A stretch of DNA of 64,000 nucleotides. Source: Segatella copri (GTDB taxonomy: Bacteria > Bacteroidota > Bacteroidia > Bacteroidales > Bacteroidaceae). Positions 56,608-64,000 of this stretch are shown here, piece by piece. The DNA lies in contig NZ_JAPDUW010000001.1 of NCBI RefSeq assembly GCF_026015295.1, positions 744,001 through 808,000 on the forward strand, in the 5' to 3' direction. A program made the position numbers and the translations under genes. Under the pieces are notes generated by a model, which worked only from the letters and a program-made list of their open reading frames with translations, ran no database searches and had not been told where the DNA came from. Within the stretch, counting starts at the first letter, position 1. Each line of letters begins with the position of its first letter.

Positions 56608-56691
56608 AAAATCTCTCCGAATCATAAGAAAATCCCTCCGAAAGATACGGAAATATCTCCGAAAGATAAAAAAATATCTCCGAAGCAGAAT
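56608..56691. repeat. Four tandem 21-bp repeats between the VirE-type gene and DUF4248
   Basis: Units start at 56608, 56629, 56650 and 56671, all exactly 21 bp, with the core AAATATCTCCGAAAGATAAA or close variants. They end 3 bp before the VirE-type gene stop and lie 58-141 bp upstream of DUF4248. The period is two DNA turns. Confidence 0.9.
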
Positions 56692-56694
56692 TTC

Positions 56695-59010
56695 CTAGAA
56701 TGGGAGATCTTCGGGCGGAATATCCTCGCTGCCATCCATCTTCTGGTTGTTCTCTATCTCGTCAGGACGCATTTCTATCACCTTCCAGCCGTTGCCCGTC
56801 TTGCGGTGAATCTTCTTGAATCCCAGCACCTCCATGTACTTCGAGATGTCCTTGTTCGACATCGACTGGCGGAAGGCGGGATTCGTACAGATGCGATCCA
56901 TCACATCACTCGCCGTAACAAACTTGCAGAACTCGGACGGCGTATCGGCATCAGGAACACGATAGAACTTGTTGATGCGCTCGGCTATATAGTTGTTCAC
57001 ACGGAAATAAAGATTGTGGCGCTGTATCTCCTCATTCTCCTCCTTCGTAAACCAGTAAACCCAGTCGCAGGACTCACCCTTGCGGCGCTTCTCTATCACC
57101 TCCTGAGCCAGTGCCACAGCCTGGGAGTAGATGCCATCGTAATTGAAGGGGAAGTCGATGGGACTCTTGATCTTCTCGATGCGCCAGATGAGGAAACGGC
57201 GGTTCTCGTCATCATCGATGATATGAACCTCATTGCTCGTGGCACAGAACCCCGCATTGTTCTGCAGAATGCAGTCCCACTCGGCATAAGGGATTCGCAT
57301 GCTGATGTTGCGCTTCGTGATGTTGCTCTTGAAGGAATCCAGGTTCTTGCCGCGCAGACAGCTGAACTCATCGAGACACACTATCGCCTTGCTGGCACAC
57401 ATCTGCAGGAAATCCTTGTTCTTGTAGTCGCCCGTAGAATCGTTGGCGAAATACTTGCGCAGATGGGGCGGCAGAAGATGGTCGAAAAACGTGGTCTTGA
57501 AGATGCCGCCCTTGCCTACGAAAACCATGATAGACTGGTTGGTGACATCGGGCCGAACCCAGCAAACCACCATGTTGACCAGCCATTTCCTGAAGGCATA
57601 GGCAAAATCCTCCTCCGTATGGCGGTACCCGCCGGTCTGCATCACGGTTACCCGATGGGCTAATTCTGCGATATAGTCAGTCTTTCGGTCCCATTTCGGC
57701 AGACTCTTCAGATATTCCTCCATGGGGTTGAATTCGGGACTGAAGTTACTTCTGATTACCGTATCCAGCTTTTTCTGGGTGGTGCAGATGTTATCCAGTT
57801 CCATCTTCACGAACAGGGAATTGCTCACCCGGGTATCTACTTCGGTCCAGTCGAGATAGAGCTTCTCTCCGGTGTTGATGGCGCGCACTTCATACTGGTT
57901 GCTCAGCGTGTTGTGGTGCATTTCATATCGGGCTCCCAGCCATCCCAGCAGTGCTCTCATGCTGGTATAGCGTTTCTGCTCATCCTCTCCCTGCTGTCTT
58001 ATCTTCCAGGTTCCCAGCCGCTCGGTATGCTTGTAAATCTCTCGTGCCACCCGCTCGGTATCGGCATATTCGCCGCCAAACTTATCTGCCATGTGTTTCA
58101 CAGCCTCCTCCTTTTCGGCTCCGAAACAGAGGCAGAATGTGGCGTATCTCACTACGTAGCTGTTGTGATGATGCTCCTCAAACCGCTCTTCCCAGCTCTC
58201 AGCCAGTTTGTCTACATACTGCAGAATCTCTTCGGTGGTGAGCGTTTTGGGTGGCGCCTCGTCTTCCTGTTTGCGAGGGCTTTTCTTTCTGGATTTTTCA
58301 GCCTCCGTCTGTCTTTTCCTGTTCTGTTCCTCCTGTTGCTTTGTGGCTTTTTCGAAGTTCTCCACCTCCTCCCGGGTGATGGGGAGAACTTCGGCATTCC
58401 AGTTGAAGTAAGCCTCGGGGTCGTAAGCCAGTCCGCAGCTTCTCACCATGTCCTGGCATTGCTTGTCGCTGCTGATACCCAGCAGTTTGTCGTACATGCT
58501 CATGGCTTTCCTGATGGCGAGCAGGTGGAGCTCGGTGGCAGTGAGATTGCATCCTTCAGGCCGCATATATCTGAGCAGGATGCGGAATCCCTTGCCCGAG
58601 ACGGTGATGTAGAAGACCATGGTGAAGGGCTGTTTCAGGGCTTTTTTCTTAAGAGCCGCGATGTCTTCGGGGGGCACGTCATCATAATCGAGCATCAGCC
58701 AGTAGGTTTCCTTTCTGAAGTCGGTCAGCTTCTTGGCATTACCTTTGAGCTGCACGCTGGGTGTGATGCAGGGCAGCCGGTGCTTGATGTCCTCTGCCGT
58801 TCTCTTGTCCACCTTCATCATCGCCCTGTAGCCTTCGGTATTGGCTTTTACCGGTGCTGAATGCATGATGTTGTACTCCAGCACCGCTCTGTTAGGGAGC
58901 GGGTTGCTGGCAGAGGAAAACAGGTTAGTGAAAAATGAGGGCAAGGCCTCTTTCTCCTCCATGGCTTCCTGTTCACTGTTGATTGCTTCTGTTGTTTTCT
59001 TTTTTGCCAT
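56695..59010 (-). CDS. VirE-type protein: BT4734-like N-terminus plus SF3-helicase-like C-terminus
   Basis: 771 residues. The N-terminal part (about 45-215) is the BT4734/BF3469 domain (KLTDFRKETYWLMLDYDDVP, GKGFRILLRYM), which resembles archaeo-eukaryotic primase folds with an LDYDD acidic motif. A charged linker (215-260) follows. The C-terminal VirE domain has Walker A MVFVGKGGIFKTTFF near residue 500, Walker B AIVCLDEFSCLRG near 546 and a sensor NNAGFCATSN. Together this looks like a primase-helicase replication protein of an element, now chromosomal. The gene starts 11 bp after the next upstream ORF, so both are one operon. Confidence 0.88.
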   Translation of the reverse strand: MAKKKTTEAINSEQEAMEEKEALPSFFTNLFSSASNPLPNRAVLEYNIMHSAPVKANTEGYRAMMKVDKRTAEDIKHRLPCITPSVQLKGNAKKLTDFRKETYWLMLDYDDVPPEDIAALKKKALKQPFTMVFYITVSGKGFRILLRYMRPEGCNLTATELHLLAIRKAMSMYDKLLGISSDKQCQDMVRSCGLAYDPEAYFNWNAEVLPITREEVENFEKATKQQEEQNRKRQTEAEKSRKKSPRKQEDEAPPKTLTTEEILQYVDKLAESWEERFEEHHHNSYVVRYATFCLCFGAEKEEAVKHMADKFGGEYADTERVAREIYKHTERLGTWKIRQQGEDEQKRYTSMRALLGWLGARYEMHHNTLSNQYEVRAINTGEKLYLDWTEVDTRVSNSLFVKMELDNICTTQKKLDTVIRSNFSPEFNPMEEYLKSLPKWDRKTDYIAELAHRVTVMQTGGYRHTEEDFAYAFRKWLVNMVVCWVRPDVTNQSIMVFVGKGGIFKTTFFDHLLPPHLRKYFANDSTGDYKNKDFLQMCASKAIVCLDEFSCLRGKNLDSFKSNITKRNISMRIPYAEWDCILQNNAGFCATSNEVHIIDDDENRRFLIWRIEKIKSPIDFPFNYDGIYSQAVALAQEVIEKRRKGESCDWVYWFTKEENEEIQRHNLYFRVNNYIAERINKFYRVPDADTPSEFCKFVTASDVMDRICTNPAFRQSMSNKDISKYMEVLGFKKIHRKTGNGWKVIEMRPDEIENNQKMDGSEDIPPEDLPF

Positions 59011-59021
59011 ATTTTTAAAAT

Positions 59022-59462
59022 TTAAAGGGTTGTCAGTTTGATGAATTTCTCATAAATTTTAGCGGATTTCCTGGAAACCTTGTTGTATGGAAGTTTTTCT
59101 CTGAGCAGTGCCCATTTTCTTTTTCTTTCTTCCCAATACTCTTCTCCTTTCTCTTCCTCCCACCTGTCTACTTTTTCCTTGTAGATTTTCAGTTTGGATT
59201 GGTATCCTTCCTGATGTCTGTTCATTTTGTCTTCCAGTCTCAGATAGCTTTTGATAGCCTCTTCCATGGCAAGGAGTTTTTCGGGAGTGAAGGTTCCCTT
59301 TTTGGTATCCATGCTGATGGTATTCCTGCCGCCCCTGTTATTTCTCACTTTGGGTTGGTTCATACCTAACTCTTTGGCGAAGCCGAGTTTTGTGTCAGCT
59401 TCTTCTGCCAGTTCTTTTAAAAAACTGCCCATGTCTAATGTTTCTTTGATCTTTTGATTCAT
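59022..59462 (-). CDS. Unknown charged coiled-coil protein, first gene of the cassette operon
   Basis: 146 residues, 30-35 percent Lys/Glu. The N-terminal 60 residues (GSFLKELAEEADTKLGFAKE, LGMNQPKVRNNRGGRN) could fold as a helix-turn-helix with a basic loop. The remainder (KLLAMEEAIKSYLRLEDKMN and onward) is a long coiled coil. I recognise no family. It is co-transcribed with the VirE-type gene and sits next to the dyads and GTGAAGGG repeats, so a repressor or origin-binding role is possible but unproven. Confidence 0.65.
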   Translation of the reverse strand: MNQKIKETLDMGSFLKELAEEADTKLGFAKELGMNQPKVRNNRGGRNTISMDTKKGTFTPEKLLAMEEAIKSYLRLEDKMNRHQEGYQSKLKIYKEKVDRWEEEKGEEYWEERKRKWALLREKLPYNKVSRKSAKIYEKFIKLTTL

Positions 59463-59497
59463 GCTGCGAAATTACTACAAATTTGTGAATAGAGTGG

Positions 59498-59542
59498 GTG
59501 AGCGTCATAACGCTCACTTTTTACAAACTATAACCTAGGTTA
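59498..59542. promoter_or_regulatory. Dyads upstream of the cassette operon
   Basis: The hairpin GTGAGCGT/ACGCTCAC with a 4-nt loop (59498-59517) lies 13 bp from the perfect 12-bp palindrome TAACCTAGGTTA (59531-59542). Both are within 80 bp of the first start codon (59462). They are candidate operator sites. Confidence 0.55.
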
Positions 59543-59649
59543 AAGTTTTTAACGCAGCAAATCGGTGCCCCTTTCTGGGGGTATTTTGAAGATGAAGATG
59601 ATGTTTGGTTTTGTATTGCCTGTCGGAAGAAAAAGTTGAAAAATGACGA

Positions 59650-59870
59650 GGTGAAGGGTGAAGGGTATATTTTAAACTCTATATTATATTCTTTATTTTA
59701 TGGATTTTGCGATTTTTGACCCTAGGGTCTTTTTTTCGGTTTTTACCCTTACCCTTCACGCGTATATATATAAAAGAGTTTTCAACCCTTCACCCTTCAC
59801 CTTTTTGTTTAATATTTTGTGGGTCAGATAGTTAAGGGTGAAGGGTGGTGAAGGGAGGTGAAGGGAGAAG
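59650..59870. repeat. Iteron-like GTGAAGGG repeats around an AT-rich core
   Basis: GGTGAAGGGTGAAGGGT at 59650-59666 is matched by its exact 17-bp inverse at 59785-59801. A shorter inverse block lies at 59745-59759. A direct block of about four units (59832-59867) follows. The middle (59667-59745) is very AT-rich and holds the perfect palindrome GACCCTAGGGTC (59718-59729). The rest of the 510-bp gene-free stretch 59463-59972 holds only the dyads above and the next promoter. Confidence 0.85.
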
Positions 59871-59914
59871 TAAAAAGACTTTCCACTCCTCAATGAAAAA
59901 AACAGCCCTAAAAA

Positions 59915-59946
59915 TTTGGAAGTTACAAATATTCAGCGTATCTTTG
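59915..59946 (+). promoter_or_regulatory. Promoter of the Rpn-type gene
   Basis: TTTG at 59915-59918, 20 bp, TATCTTTG at 59939-59946, 26 nt before ATG 59973. In-frame ATG at 59916 lies inside the promoter and is not used. Confidence 0.82.
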
Positions 59947-59972
59947 CAGAAGAAAATAAAAACATAAAGCGT

Positions 59973-60851
59973 ATGAAACAGGTAGAAGAAAGATACATCA
60001 GCTTGCTGACCGACTTCGGTTTCAAGCGAATTTTTGGAACAGCAATGAACAAGGATTTGCTCATTTGCTTCCTCAACAGCTTGTTTAATGGCAGACAGGT
60101 TGTGAAGGACGTGTCGTATCTGAACCCGGAGCACGTGGGAGATGTATATACCGACCGAAGAGCCATCTTTGATGTATATTGCGAGGGCGAAAACGGCGAG
60201 AAGTTCATCGTAGAAATGCAGAATGCCTACCAGACGTATTTCAAGGATCGCGCCCTTTTCTACTCAACCTTTCCTATCCGTGAGCAGGCACCTAAGGGGA
60301 ATGACTGGGATTTCAGACTCAATCATGTCTATACCGTAGCCCTGCTCAACTTCAGCATGAACGAGGACGCCTTCGACAAGGAGAAAATCCGCCATCATGT
60401 GCAGTTGTGCGACACAGCTACCCACAAAGTATTTTACGACAAGCTCGAATATATTTATGTAGAGATTTCCAAGTTCAACAAACCCCTGGAAGAACTGGAT
60501 ACGCTCTACGAGAAGTGGCTCTATGCACTGAAGAACCTCTATAAGCTTACCCAGCGCCCTAAAGAACTGTGCGACAAGGTTTTCGACCGCCTCTTCGAGG
60601 AAGCCGAAATAGCCAAGTTTACTCCGCAGGAAATGAGGGAGTACGAGACCAGCAAGATGGCATATCGCGACATCAAGAATTCCGTAGACACTGCCAAGCG
60701 TGAAGGTCTTGCGGAGGGTATTGAAATCGGTATGAATCAGAAAGCCCTGGAAATAGCTAAGAATATGCTGGCAATGGGACTTTCTGCCGAACAGGTTGCC
60801 AAGGCTACCCAGCTGCCTTTAGATATCATTAAGAATCTGAGCAATTCTTAA
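59973..60851 (+). CDS. Rpn family PD-(D/E)XK nuclease/putative transposase
   Basis: 292 residues from ATG 59973. The N-terminal PD-(D/E)XK transposase family core (PF12784) shows YISLLTDFGFKRIFGTAMNK, RRAIFDVYCEGENGEKFIVEM with catalytic D and E-x-Q (EMQ), and FKDRALFYSTFPIREQ. The C-terminal quarter is helical (GIEIGMNQKALEIAKNMLAM), typical of the family. Members promote recombination or act in phage defence; most do not transpose. The gene stands alone. Confidence 0.9.
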   Translation: MKQVEERYISLLTDFGFKRIFGTAMNKDLLICFLNSLFNGRQVVKDVSYLNPEHVGDVYTDRRAIFDVYCEGENGEKFIVEMQNAYQTYFKDRALFYSTFPIREQAPKGNDWDFRLNHVYTVALLNFSMNEDAFDKEKIRHHVQLCDTATHKVFYDKLEYIYVEISKFNKPLEELDTLYEKWLYALKNLYKLTQRPKELCDKVFDRLFEEAEIAKFTPQEMREYETSKMAYRDIKNSVDTAKREGLAEGIEIGMNQKALEIAKNMLAMGLSAEQVAKATQLPLDIIKNLSNS

Positions 60852-60895
60852 AAAACAGAAAGCGGAGATGTAGATTACGAATATCACCATATAAC

Positions 60896-60940
60896 CAAGG
60901 GTCTATACGCCACCTTTTCATCGTGGCATATAGACCCTTG
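60896..60940. terminator. Hairpin downstream of the Rpn-type gene
   Basis: CAAGGGTCTATACGCCAC pairs with GTGGCATATAGACCCTTG (18 bp, one mismatch) around a 9-nt loop, 44 bp after the stop. It has no strong U-tract. Confidence 0.7.
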
Positions 60941-60954
60941 TCGTTTAATGTTCG

Positions 60955-60981
60955 TTGCGGGCGGAACTTTTCCGCCCGCAA
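60955..60981. terminator. GC-rich hairpin downstream of the fimbrillin-like gene
   Basis: An 11-bp perfect stem TTGCGGGCGGA/TCCGCCCGCAA with a 5-nt loop ACTTT, 4 bp after the stop codon. It resembles the element at 20091-20130 (GCGGACTTT core). Confidence 0.75.
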
Positions 60982-60985
60982 CAGC

Positions 60986-62689
60986 TTACTGCTTCCTCAA
61001 GGTAGGCAATGCTCCTTTAAGTTCGTAACGCCACTTTGAGCCTGCGTTCTGCAAGGCGGTGTTCATGGCATCGACGGCTTTCTGCCAAGTAACGACAGAG
61101 CCGTCCACCTTCGTGGCTTTGGTGCTTTTCGTATTGTAGCCGATACCTTGTTCATGATTGTTCTTCCAATAGCAGGCGGTCACGGTGGTATTATAGTTAT
61201 CTCCCAAAAAGCCGCCGATATGTACATAGCCAGTGCTACTACCCGTACTGGTTACGTTGCCCGTGGCATAGCAGGCAAGGAGGCTGATTCCTGCGTTCAT
61301 TCCCACCAGACTGCCGCCAGCGATATTCTTTTTGGGGTTTATTTCTATGATCACGTTGCCTGTGGCATAGCAAGCGGTCAGGGTGGCACTCGAATTCGTC
61401 TGACCTGTCACGCCGCCGACATCGACCGTTCCCTTCACTGTGGCAGAGGAGCTGCATCCGGTGATGGAACCGCCTATTTGAACACCCACCACACCGCCGA
61501 CATACACCGTGCCGCTGATGCTGCCCGACACCGAGCAGTTTTCAATGGTGCCATAGCTAGATCCTACCACGCCGCCAATACTGCCGCCATATATTTGATT
61601 GCTTGTTATCTGTACGCCCTCCATCACCACGTTCTTCACCGTACCAGCTCTATTGAGATAGCCGAACAGACCCGCAAATTCGTCATTTGTCGTAAAGGTC
61701 AGCCCCGTAATGGTATGGCCGCCACCATCGAAGGTGCCTTTGTATGAGTTGTCGTAGTCTGTGCCTATCGGCGTCCAGGCTTTGCCGGTGAGGTCAATGT
61801 TTTTGTCGAGGGTAATGTTTATGTCGGTCTTACCTCCGTTCACTAATTCGGCTATATTCATCAGACCGTCGGCGTTATAGACCGTGTAGCTGCCGTCGTC
61901 CTCTATGATATAGCCTCTTGCCGTAGCGAGGGAGACGGTGTAGGTATATTCACCGCCCGCCTGCCAGTCGGTAGCATTCTTCATCTTATAAACGAAGGTC
62001 TTGCCGTTAGTGAAGGTGCAGGTAATGAAGGCCGTGCCAGCTGCCACACTTTGCGGGGCTACGATGGCGGTGTAGGTGTTGCTGCCCTTGTCATACGGGA
62101 CGATTATATCCGGGTTGCCGCCTTCGGTGGAGAGACCCGTCAGCTGCACGGATGCCAGCCCCTCGGTGTTGTCCGTCAGAACGATGGTCACCAGCGCCGT
62201 GCGGTGGGTGAAGCGGAGCGTGGGGCTACCGTAGGTCACCGTCTGTCCGTCGGCTACGATGAGGTCGCTGGTCTCAAAGTCCTTCTGGGTACTTTGGTTG
62301 GCTTTTACTTTTACCGCAGGTGGGGTTGTCTCGCCAGCGGTGTAGGGCCACCACGCCGTAACGGTGATGTCGTTGTGGTTGGTCCAGTAGTACGGGTCGG
62401 TGGAGGTCAGCGTGGCGCTGGTGGGGTCGGCGGTGGAGGGCGTTACGTCGTATGCCTTCACCGTGCCGTCCATCAGAACTGCTACGCTCTGCACACCCTC
62501 CCAATTGCCGTCCACCGGGGCACGGGTGCCGGCGGTGGCTGTCGCAGCGGGGTTCAGCCCCGTGGCGGTGAAGACGATGGATCTGCCTTCCGCCCCTTCA
62601 GGCAGGAAGCCCGCTTCGTCCTGCGTGCAGGCGGCAAGGGCGAACAGCAGGGCGATGGCTGCGAATATATGGATGTTTGTTCGTTTCAT
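60986..62689 (-). CDS. Fimbrillin-like lipoprotein with GLUG repeats
   Basis: 567 residues. A lipoprotein signal peptide ends in the lipobox LAAC (then TQDEAG). Residues about 30-265 match the fimbrillin-like (Mfa2/FimA-like) N-terminal fold: DPYYWTNHNDITVTAWWPYT, SPTLRFTHRTALVTIVL. The second half consists of GLUG-type repeats (GLFGYLNRAGTVKNV, IENCSVSGSISGTV, VGGVVGVQIGGSITGC, LTACYATGNV). The protein is probably surface-exposed and takes part in adhesion or fimbria assembly. It is 12 bp downstream of its paralogue on the same strand. This stretch is visibly GC-richer than the rest. Confidence 0.88.
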   Translation of the reverse strand: MKRTNIHIFAAIALLFALAACTQDEAGFLPEGAEGRSIVFTATGLNPAATATAGTRAPVDGNWEGVQSVAVLMDGTVKAYDVTPSTADPTSATLTSTDPYYWTNHNDITVTAWWPYTAGETTPPAVKVKANQSTQKDFETSDLIVADGQTVTYGSPTLRFTHRTALVTIVLTDNTEGLASVQLTGLSTEGGNPDIIVPYDKGSNTYTAIVAPQSVAAGTAFITCTFTNGKTFVYKMKNATDWQAGGEYTYTVSLATARGYIIEDDGSYTVYNADGLMNIAELVNGGKTDINITLDKNIDLTGKAWTPIGTDYDNSYKGTFDGGGHTITGLTFTTNDEFAGLFGYLNRAGTVKNVVMEGVQITSNQIYGGSIGGVVGSSYGTIENCSVSGSISGTVYVGGVVGVQIGGSITGCSSSATVKGTVDVGGVTGQTNSSATLTACYATGNVIIEINPKKNIAGGSLVGMNAGISLLACYATGNVTSTGSSTGYVHIGGFLGDNYNTTVTACYWKNNHEQGIGYNTKSTKATKVDGSVVTWQKAVDAMNTALQNAGSKWRYELKGALPTLRKQ

Positions 62690-62701
62690 GATGCGTGTTG
62701 T

Positions 62702-64000
62702 TTAGGGGTTGTTATTGTTTCTTTTCAGTACGGGCAGGCCGTCGGTGCCGAGTGCCCACTGGTAGTCGTTGCCGGTGAGGGCGGGGTTCATGCCGTCGAC
62801 GGCTGTCTGCCATTTCACGGTCGCGCCGTCCACCTTCGTGGCAACTACCGTTCCTCCTTCATTACGGAGTACTCCTTGCCCGGTATTGCCTCCCCAATAG
62901 CAGGAAGTTATATTCTTGTAGTTGAAACGCACTAGAGTTCCACAGCCAGACTCATCTATCAATGTGCCGTCGAACCAGCAAGCGATGATATCGCCATAAT
63001 TTGCATTGGTTATACCACCACTATGTACAGTAAGTTTTCCCGTCACAGAGCAGGCAATGATTTGGCCATGATTTCGGTCCACCATTCCAGCAGCTCCTCC
63101 ACTACTGCCATCCAGATTCACATCTATGAGTTGTAGGTTCTTTATCACTCCACTTACATTTAAAAAATAAAAAAGTCCAAAACTCGCTGCTGAAAAGTTT
63201 AATCCCGTAATGCGGTGTCCCTGCCCATTAAAGACGCCGGAGTAGCCTGGCCATGTGTCTAAACGTGTCCATTTCTTACCCGTCAGGTCGATGTCGGCGG
63301 TGAGGGTGCAATTTATCGATTCATCTTCTTGTATGGCTTTGTTCCATGCCAGCAGGCCGTCGGCGTTATAGACCGTGTAGGTATTGGTGTTGCTGTCGTA
63401 GATGTAGCCCAAATCCTCGGCTGCGCCGCTCTCGCCGCCGCCGTCAGCCCAGCTGCCGATGGTGCAACCCTCTAACGTCAAGCCAGTGGTGTTCACCCTG
63501 ACGGTGTATTTATAGCGGTTGCCCGCTTCTAATACGACGTCGTTCTGCGGGCGGAAGTAGAAGGTGCCGCTGCCGAGTTCCACCTTGACGAACGGCTTGC
63601 CTGCCGCAACGGTCTGCGGGGCGGTCAGTGCCTCGTAGGTGTTTCCGCTTGCGTTGTAAGTCTTGATGGCGGTCGGGTTGCCGTTATCGGCGGAAAGGCT
63701 CACGAGGCTCACCGTGGCACCGGCGACGCTCGTGAATCCCGTGCCGGGCTTCAGTTCGATTGCGACGCGTGCCGTGCGGTGGGTAAATCCAAGTGTCGGG
63801 TCGTCAAATTTCACCGTCTGGTTTTCGGCGGAAATGAAGTCGCTTTTCTGGAAGTCAGCCAATTTGCTCTGGTCTTCGGCAACCTTCACGACAGGCATCT
63901 GTGTGATGTCTGTATTATCCAAGGGCCACCATGCCGATACGGTAATTGGGTTGCGGCTGATCCAGTAGTACGGGTCGTTCTCGCGTGAGAGCGTAGCACT
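62702..64000 (-). CDS. Fimbrillin-like protein with GLUG repeats (partial, N-terminus beyond right edge)
   Basis: The frame stays open from the stop at 62702 to the right edge; 432 codons are visible. The first visible residues SATLSRENDPYYWISRNPIT align with the fimbrillin fold of the neighbour, so the signal peptide lies outside the window. SFGLFYFLNVSGVIKN and CSVTGKLTVHSGGITN are GLUG-like. The C-terminal block ATKVDGATVKWQTAVDGMNP mirrors that of the downstream gene, showing a tandem duplication followed by divergence. An in-frame TTG at 63922 is not a real start. Confidence 0.88.
   Translation of the reverse strand, partial: SATLSRENDPYYWISRNPITVSAWWPLDNTDITQMPVVKVAEDQSKLADFQKSDFISAENQTVKFDDPTLGFTHRTARVAIELKPGTGFTSVAGATVSLVSLSADNGNPTAIKTYNASGNTYEALTAPQTVAAGKPFVKVELGSGTFYFRPQNDVVLEAGNRYKYTVRVNTTGLTLEGCTIGSWADGGGESGAAEDLGYIYDSNTNTYTVYNADGLLAWNKAIQEDESINCTLTADIDLTGKKWTRLDTWPGYSGVFNGQGHRITGLNFSAASFGLFYFLNVSGVIKNLQLIDVNLDGSSGGAAGMVDRNHGQIIACSVTGKLTVHSGGITNANYGDIIACWFDGTLIDESGCGTLVRFNYKNITSCYWGGNTGQGVLRNEGGTVVATKVDGATVKWQTAVDGMNPALTGNDYQWALGTDGLPVLKRNNNNP

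Noticed and set aside
56608..56691. 21-bp repeats as a coding heptapeptide repeat on the plus strand
   Set aside because: The frame has a stop immediately before the first unit and no start codon.
59916..59972. Upstream ATG for the Rpn-type gene
   Set aside because: It falls between the -33 and -7 boxes of the promoter.
59832..60134. Minus-strand open frame over the Rpn gene start and the GTGAAGGG repeats
   Set aside because: It overlaps a well-supported gene and its promoter, and its end is repeat translation.
63922..64000. TTG at 63922 as start of the last fimbrillin-like gene
   Set aside because: The frame continues without a stop to the window edge and the extra residues align with the paralogue.

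Overview
The window looks like chromosomal DNA of a gut or oral Bacteroidales bacterium of the Prevotella/Segatella type. The main evidence is the recurrent Bacteroidota promoter (TTTG, about 20 bases, then TAnnTTTG) upstream of most transcription units, the absence of regular Shine-Dalgarno sites, a Nudix-type AraR regulator, a two-gene fimbrillin-like lipoprotein locus, and a VirE-type protein/DUF4248/HU-like/smalltalk/amidase cassette typical of this order. This assignment comes from gene content and motifs, not from an alignment.

Layout. 1-1.2 kb: start of a polysaccharide-export (SLBB) gene running off the left edge. 1.3-8.6 kb: tRNA-Gly and tRNA-Thr, clpC, gyrA and a secreted TPR protein. 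8.6-9.0 kb: a non-coding stretch with four palindromes repeated at exactly 22 bp. 9.0-25.5 kb: twelve genes on the minus strand for arabinose and galactose use and the non-oxidative pentose phosphate pathway (galM2, MFS sugar transporter, galK, galM1, Na+/sugar symporter, araR, araD, araA, araB, GH51 arabinofuranosidase, tkt, rpiB). 25.6-31.9 kb: folC, dnaJ, grpE, a YbiT-like ABC-F ATPase, an RluA-type pseudouridine synthase and a small membrane protein. 32.1-39.7 kb: a Lys-Arg-Arg-Lys tRNA block, a GHL10 glycoside hydrolase, cstA, a small beta-barrel, recR, a GT2 glycosyltransferase, a GNAT enzyme and three identical tRNA-Asp genes. 39.7-51.9 kb: symporter plus M13 peptidase, a 188-bp nested palindrome, an EamA permease, truA, dapA, an AraC regulator, uxaC, a YihY protein, a phosphoribosyltransferase-like protein and a YitT protein.

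51.9-60.9 kb is the accessory part. A PIN toxin/antitoxin pair lies between two 56-bp copies of the same terminator. Next comes a minus-strand cassette: an unknown coiled-coil protein, a VirE-type primase/helicase-like protein, DUF4248, an HU-like protein, a 29-residue smalltalk protein and a T7-lysozyme-like amidase. An AAA-ATPase/PD-(D/E)XK gene of opposite strand interrupts it. Iteron-like GTGAAGGG repeats lie upstream and four 21-bp tandem repeats lie inside it. A short stretch at 51.96-52.02 kb looks like the deletion scar of a second HU locus. An Rpn-type PD-(D/E)XK gene follows. 61-64 kb, visibly GC-richer, holds two tandem fimbrillin-like lipoproteins with GLUG repeats; the second runs off the right edge.

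How they work together: the arabinofuranosidase releases L-arabinose, AraBAD converts it to xylulose-5-phosphate, and transketolase with RpiB feeds that into central metabolism. Mutarotases, GalK and an MFS permease handle galactose, so the cluster suits arabinogalactan-type side chains. The most interesting points are the 22-bp phased palindromes, the accessory cassette with its repeat arrays and scar, an ABC-F protein whose second ATP site looks dead, and a Phe at the quinolone-resistance Ser position of GyrA.
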